A DNA stretch of 6,764 nucleotides from Synergistaceae bacterium. Its GTDB lineage: Bacteria; Synergistota; Synergistia; Synergistales; Synergistaceae. Below, one piece after another: positions 5,925 through 6,764 of the stretch. The notes under the pieces were generated by a model. The model was not told where the DNA came from, ran no database searches, and saw only the letters and a list, made by a program, of their open reading frames with translations. Position 1 is the first letter of the stretch. Every line of letters starts with the position of its first letter. The DNA lies in the NCBI GenBank assembly GCA_031290815.1, contig JAISLO010000033.1, forward strand, positions 1 to 6,764, read 5' to 3'. Both the position numbers and the translations under genes were made by a program.

Positions 5925-6764
5925 TTATTTAGGGCCAAGCTCCTTTACGAACTCGTTGATAAAGGGCTCCGTCATGGTGTCCGCCAGCGCCGGCCATGTC
6001 GCCGCAACAGCCTTCTGTATCTCGGAAAGTTCCTCCGCTGTGTATGTGAAGACCTCGATGCCGGCCTCACGCATGAGCTTCATGCTCTTCTCGTCCTCGC
6101 TCTTCGCGAGGGGCACGCTTCTCTCGGCCACCTTCGCCACGACCTCGGCTATCATCTCGCGGTCCTCCGGCTTGAGCTTCTCCCAAGTTTTCATGCTCAT
6201 AAAATACGGCTCGACCTCTATTGAGTAGTTGAGCTGATACCAGTACTTCGTAACGTCCTTCAGTATGGCGTATGCCGCCGCCGGCGGCAGCCCGTCGACC
6301 GCGTCGACGACCCCGGTCTGCAGCGATGTGTACAGGTCGGAGTAGGGAATTGTCATCGTTCTGAAGCCCATTGCCGCCGCCGGGAGCTGGTAGGCCGACA
6401 TGTTGGGGACGCGGCAGAGAACGCCCTTGTCGACTTTGGGATTGAGTGGTTCAACGAGAGGCTTTGTGCTTGCGATCCCGATGAAACCCTCGACGTTGAA
6501 CCCAAGGAACTTGACGCCCAGCGCCTGATTGAGCTCGTCCATCTTGTTGTACGCCCAGCCGCCGGTCACAAACGTCCTCTCTAGCTGCTCGTAATCCGTC
6601 GCGAATCCGTTGATGTACACGAAGTTCATGCGCGGGTCGATGTCCCCCGGCACCGAGATCATGGCCATGTCGATCGTGCCCTTTATCAGCTCCTGGTGCA
6701 CAAGCCCGTAGTCGCCGAGCTGGTTGGCCGGATAGACCTTGATATCGATTCGGCCGTTCGACCT
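5925..6764 (-). CDS. dctP: TRAP transporter solute-binding protein DctP (partial, N-terminus outside window)
   Basis: The frame is open from the right edge to TAA at 5925-5927, giving 279 visible residues. Family members run to about 330-340, so roughly 50-60 residues including the export signal are missing. The visible part begins 'NGRIDIKVYPANQLGDYG' (3-20), the typical early DctP strand, then 'LIKGTIDMAMIS'. The segment VLCRVPN has Arg at visible residue 118 (codon 6411-6413), the place of the conserved Arg that clamps the substrate carboxylate in DctP/SiaP-type proteins. DLYTSLQTGVVDAVDG (143-158) is the other strong signature. The GTG at 6699-6701 is internal Val and should not be taken as a start. 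The protein captures substrate in the periplasm and delivers it to DctQM. Having the Arg implies a carboxylate-bearing ligand, which would fit hydroxyproline as well as ordinary organic acids. Confidence 0.93.
   Translation of the reverse strand, partial: RSNGRIDIKVYPANQLGDYGLVHQELIKGTIDMAMISVPGDIDPRMNFVYINGFATDYEQLERTFVTGGWAYNKMDELNQALGVKFLGFNVEGFIGIASTKPLVEPLNPKVDKGVLCRVPNMSAYQLPAAAMGFRTMTIPYSDLYTSLQTGVVDAVDGLPPAAAYAILKDVTKYWYQLNYSIEVEPYFMSMKTWEKLKPEDREMIAEVVAKVAERSVPLAKSEDEKSMKLMREAGIEVFTYTAEELSEIQKAVAATWPALADTMTEPFINEFVKELGPK

Noticed and set aside
6699..6701. GTG as the start codon of dctP
   Set aside because: The frame stays open to the window edge and the upstream residues (VYPANQLGDYG) match the DctP family, so this is an internal Val.

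Overview
The window comes from a high-GC bacterium that appears to be a strict anaerobe, because it encodes an intact glycyl radical enzyme and its radical-SAM activase (glycyl radicals are destroyed by oxygen). The GC-rich, AGG-tolerant codon use together with a TRAP transporter would suit an amino-acid-fermenting Synergistota-like organism or a Desulfovibrio-like one. That taxonomic guess is weak, since no marker gene is present.

Layout. Two gene groups converge. On the + strand are the 3' end of a GntR-type regulator with an FCD domain (1-169), a glycyl-radical-enzyme activase (192-1097) and a 786-residue glycyl radical enzyme (1182-3542). On the - strand, read from the right edge, are a TRAP solute-binding protein dctP (cut by the window end, 5925-6764), an intercistronic terminator (5869-5910), dctQ (5313-5843), dctM (4000-5316, 4-nt overlap with dctQ) and a small two-helix membrane protein (3742-3987). 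The gap between the convergent ends (3543-3741) is almost filled by a 189-bp nested palindrome with perfect 32-bp arms.

Function. The radical enzyme has the Cys thiyl site (C430), catalytic Glu (E432) and radical Gly (G761). Every substrate-pocket residue I can recall for trans-4-hydroxy-L-proline dehydratase (HypD) is present at a constant offset of 4 residues. The best reading is a hydroxyproline (or close imino acid) dehydration locus: the TRAP system imports the substrate, the activase installs the glycyl radical, and the enzyme removes water to give pyrroline-5-carboxylate. The regulator would sense the substrate or a related metabolite. No pyrroline-5-carboxylate reductase (proC) lies in the window. 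The pairing of a HypD-type enzyme with a TRAP transporter is the main biological hypothesis here. The substrate assignment is inferred from residues and context, not demonstrated.
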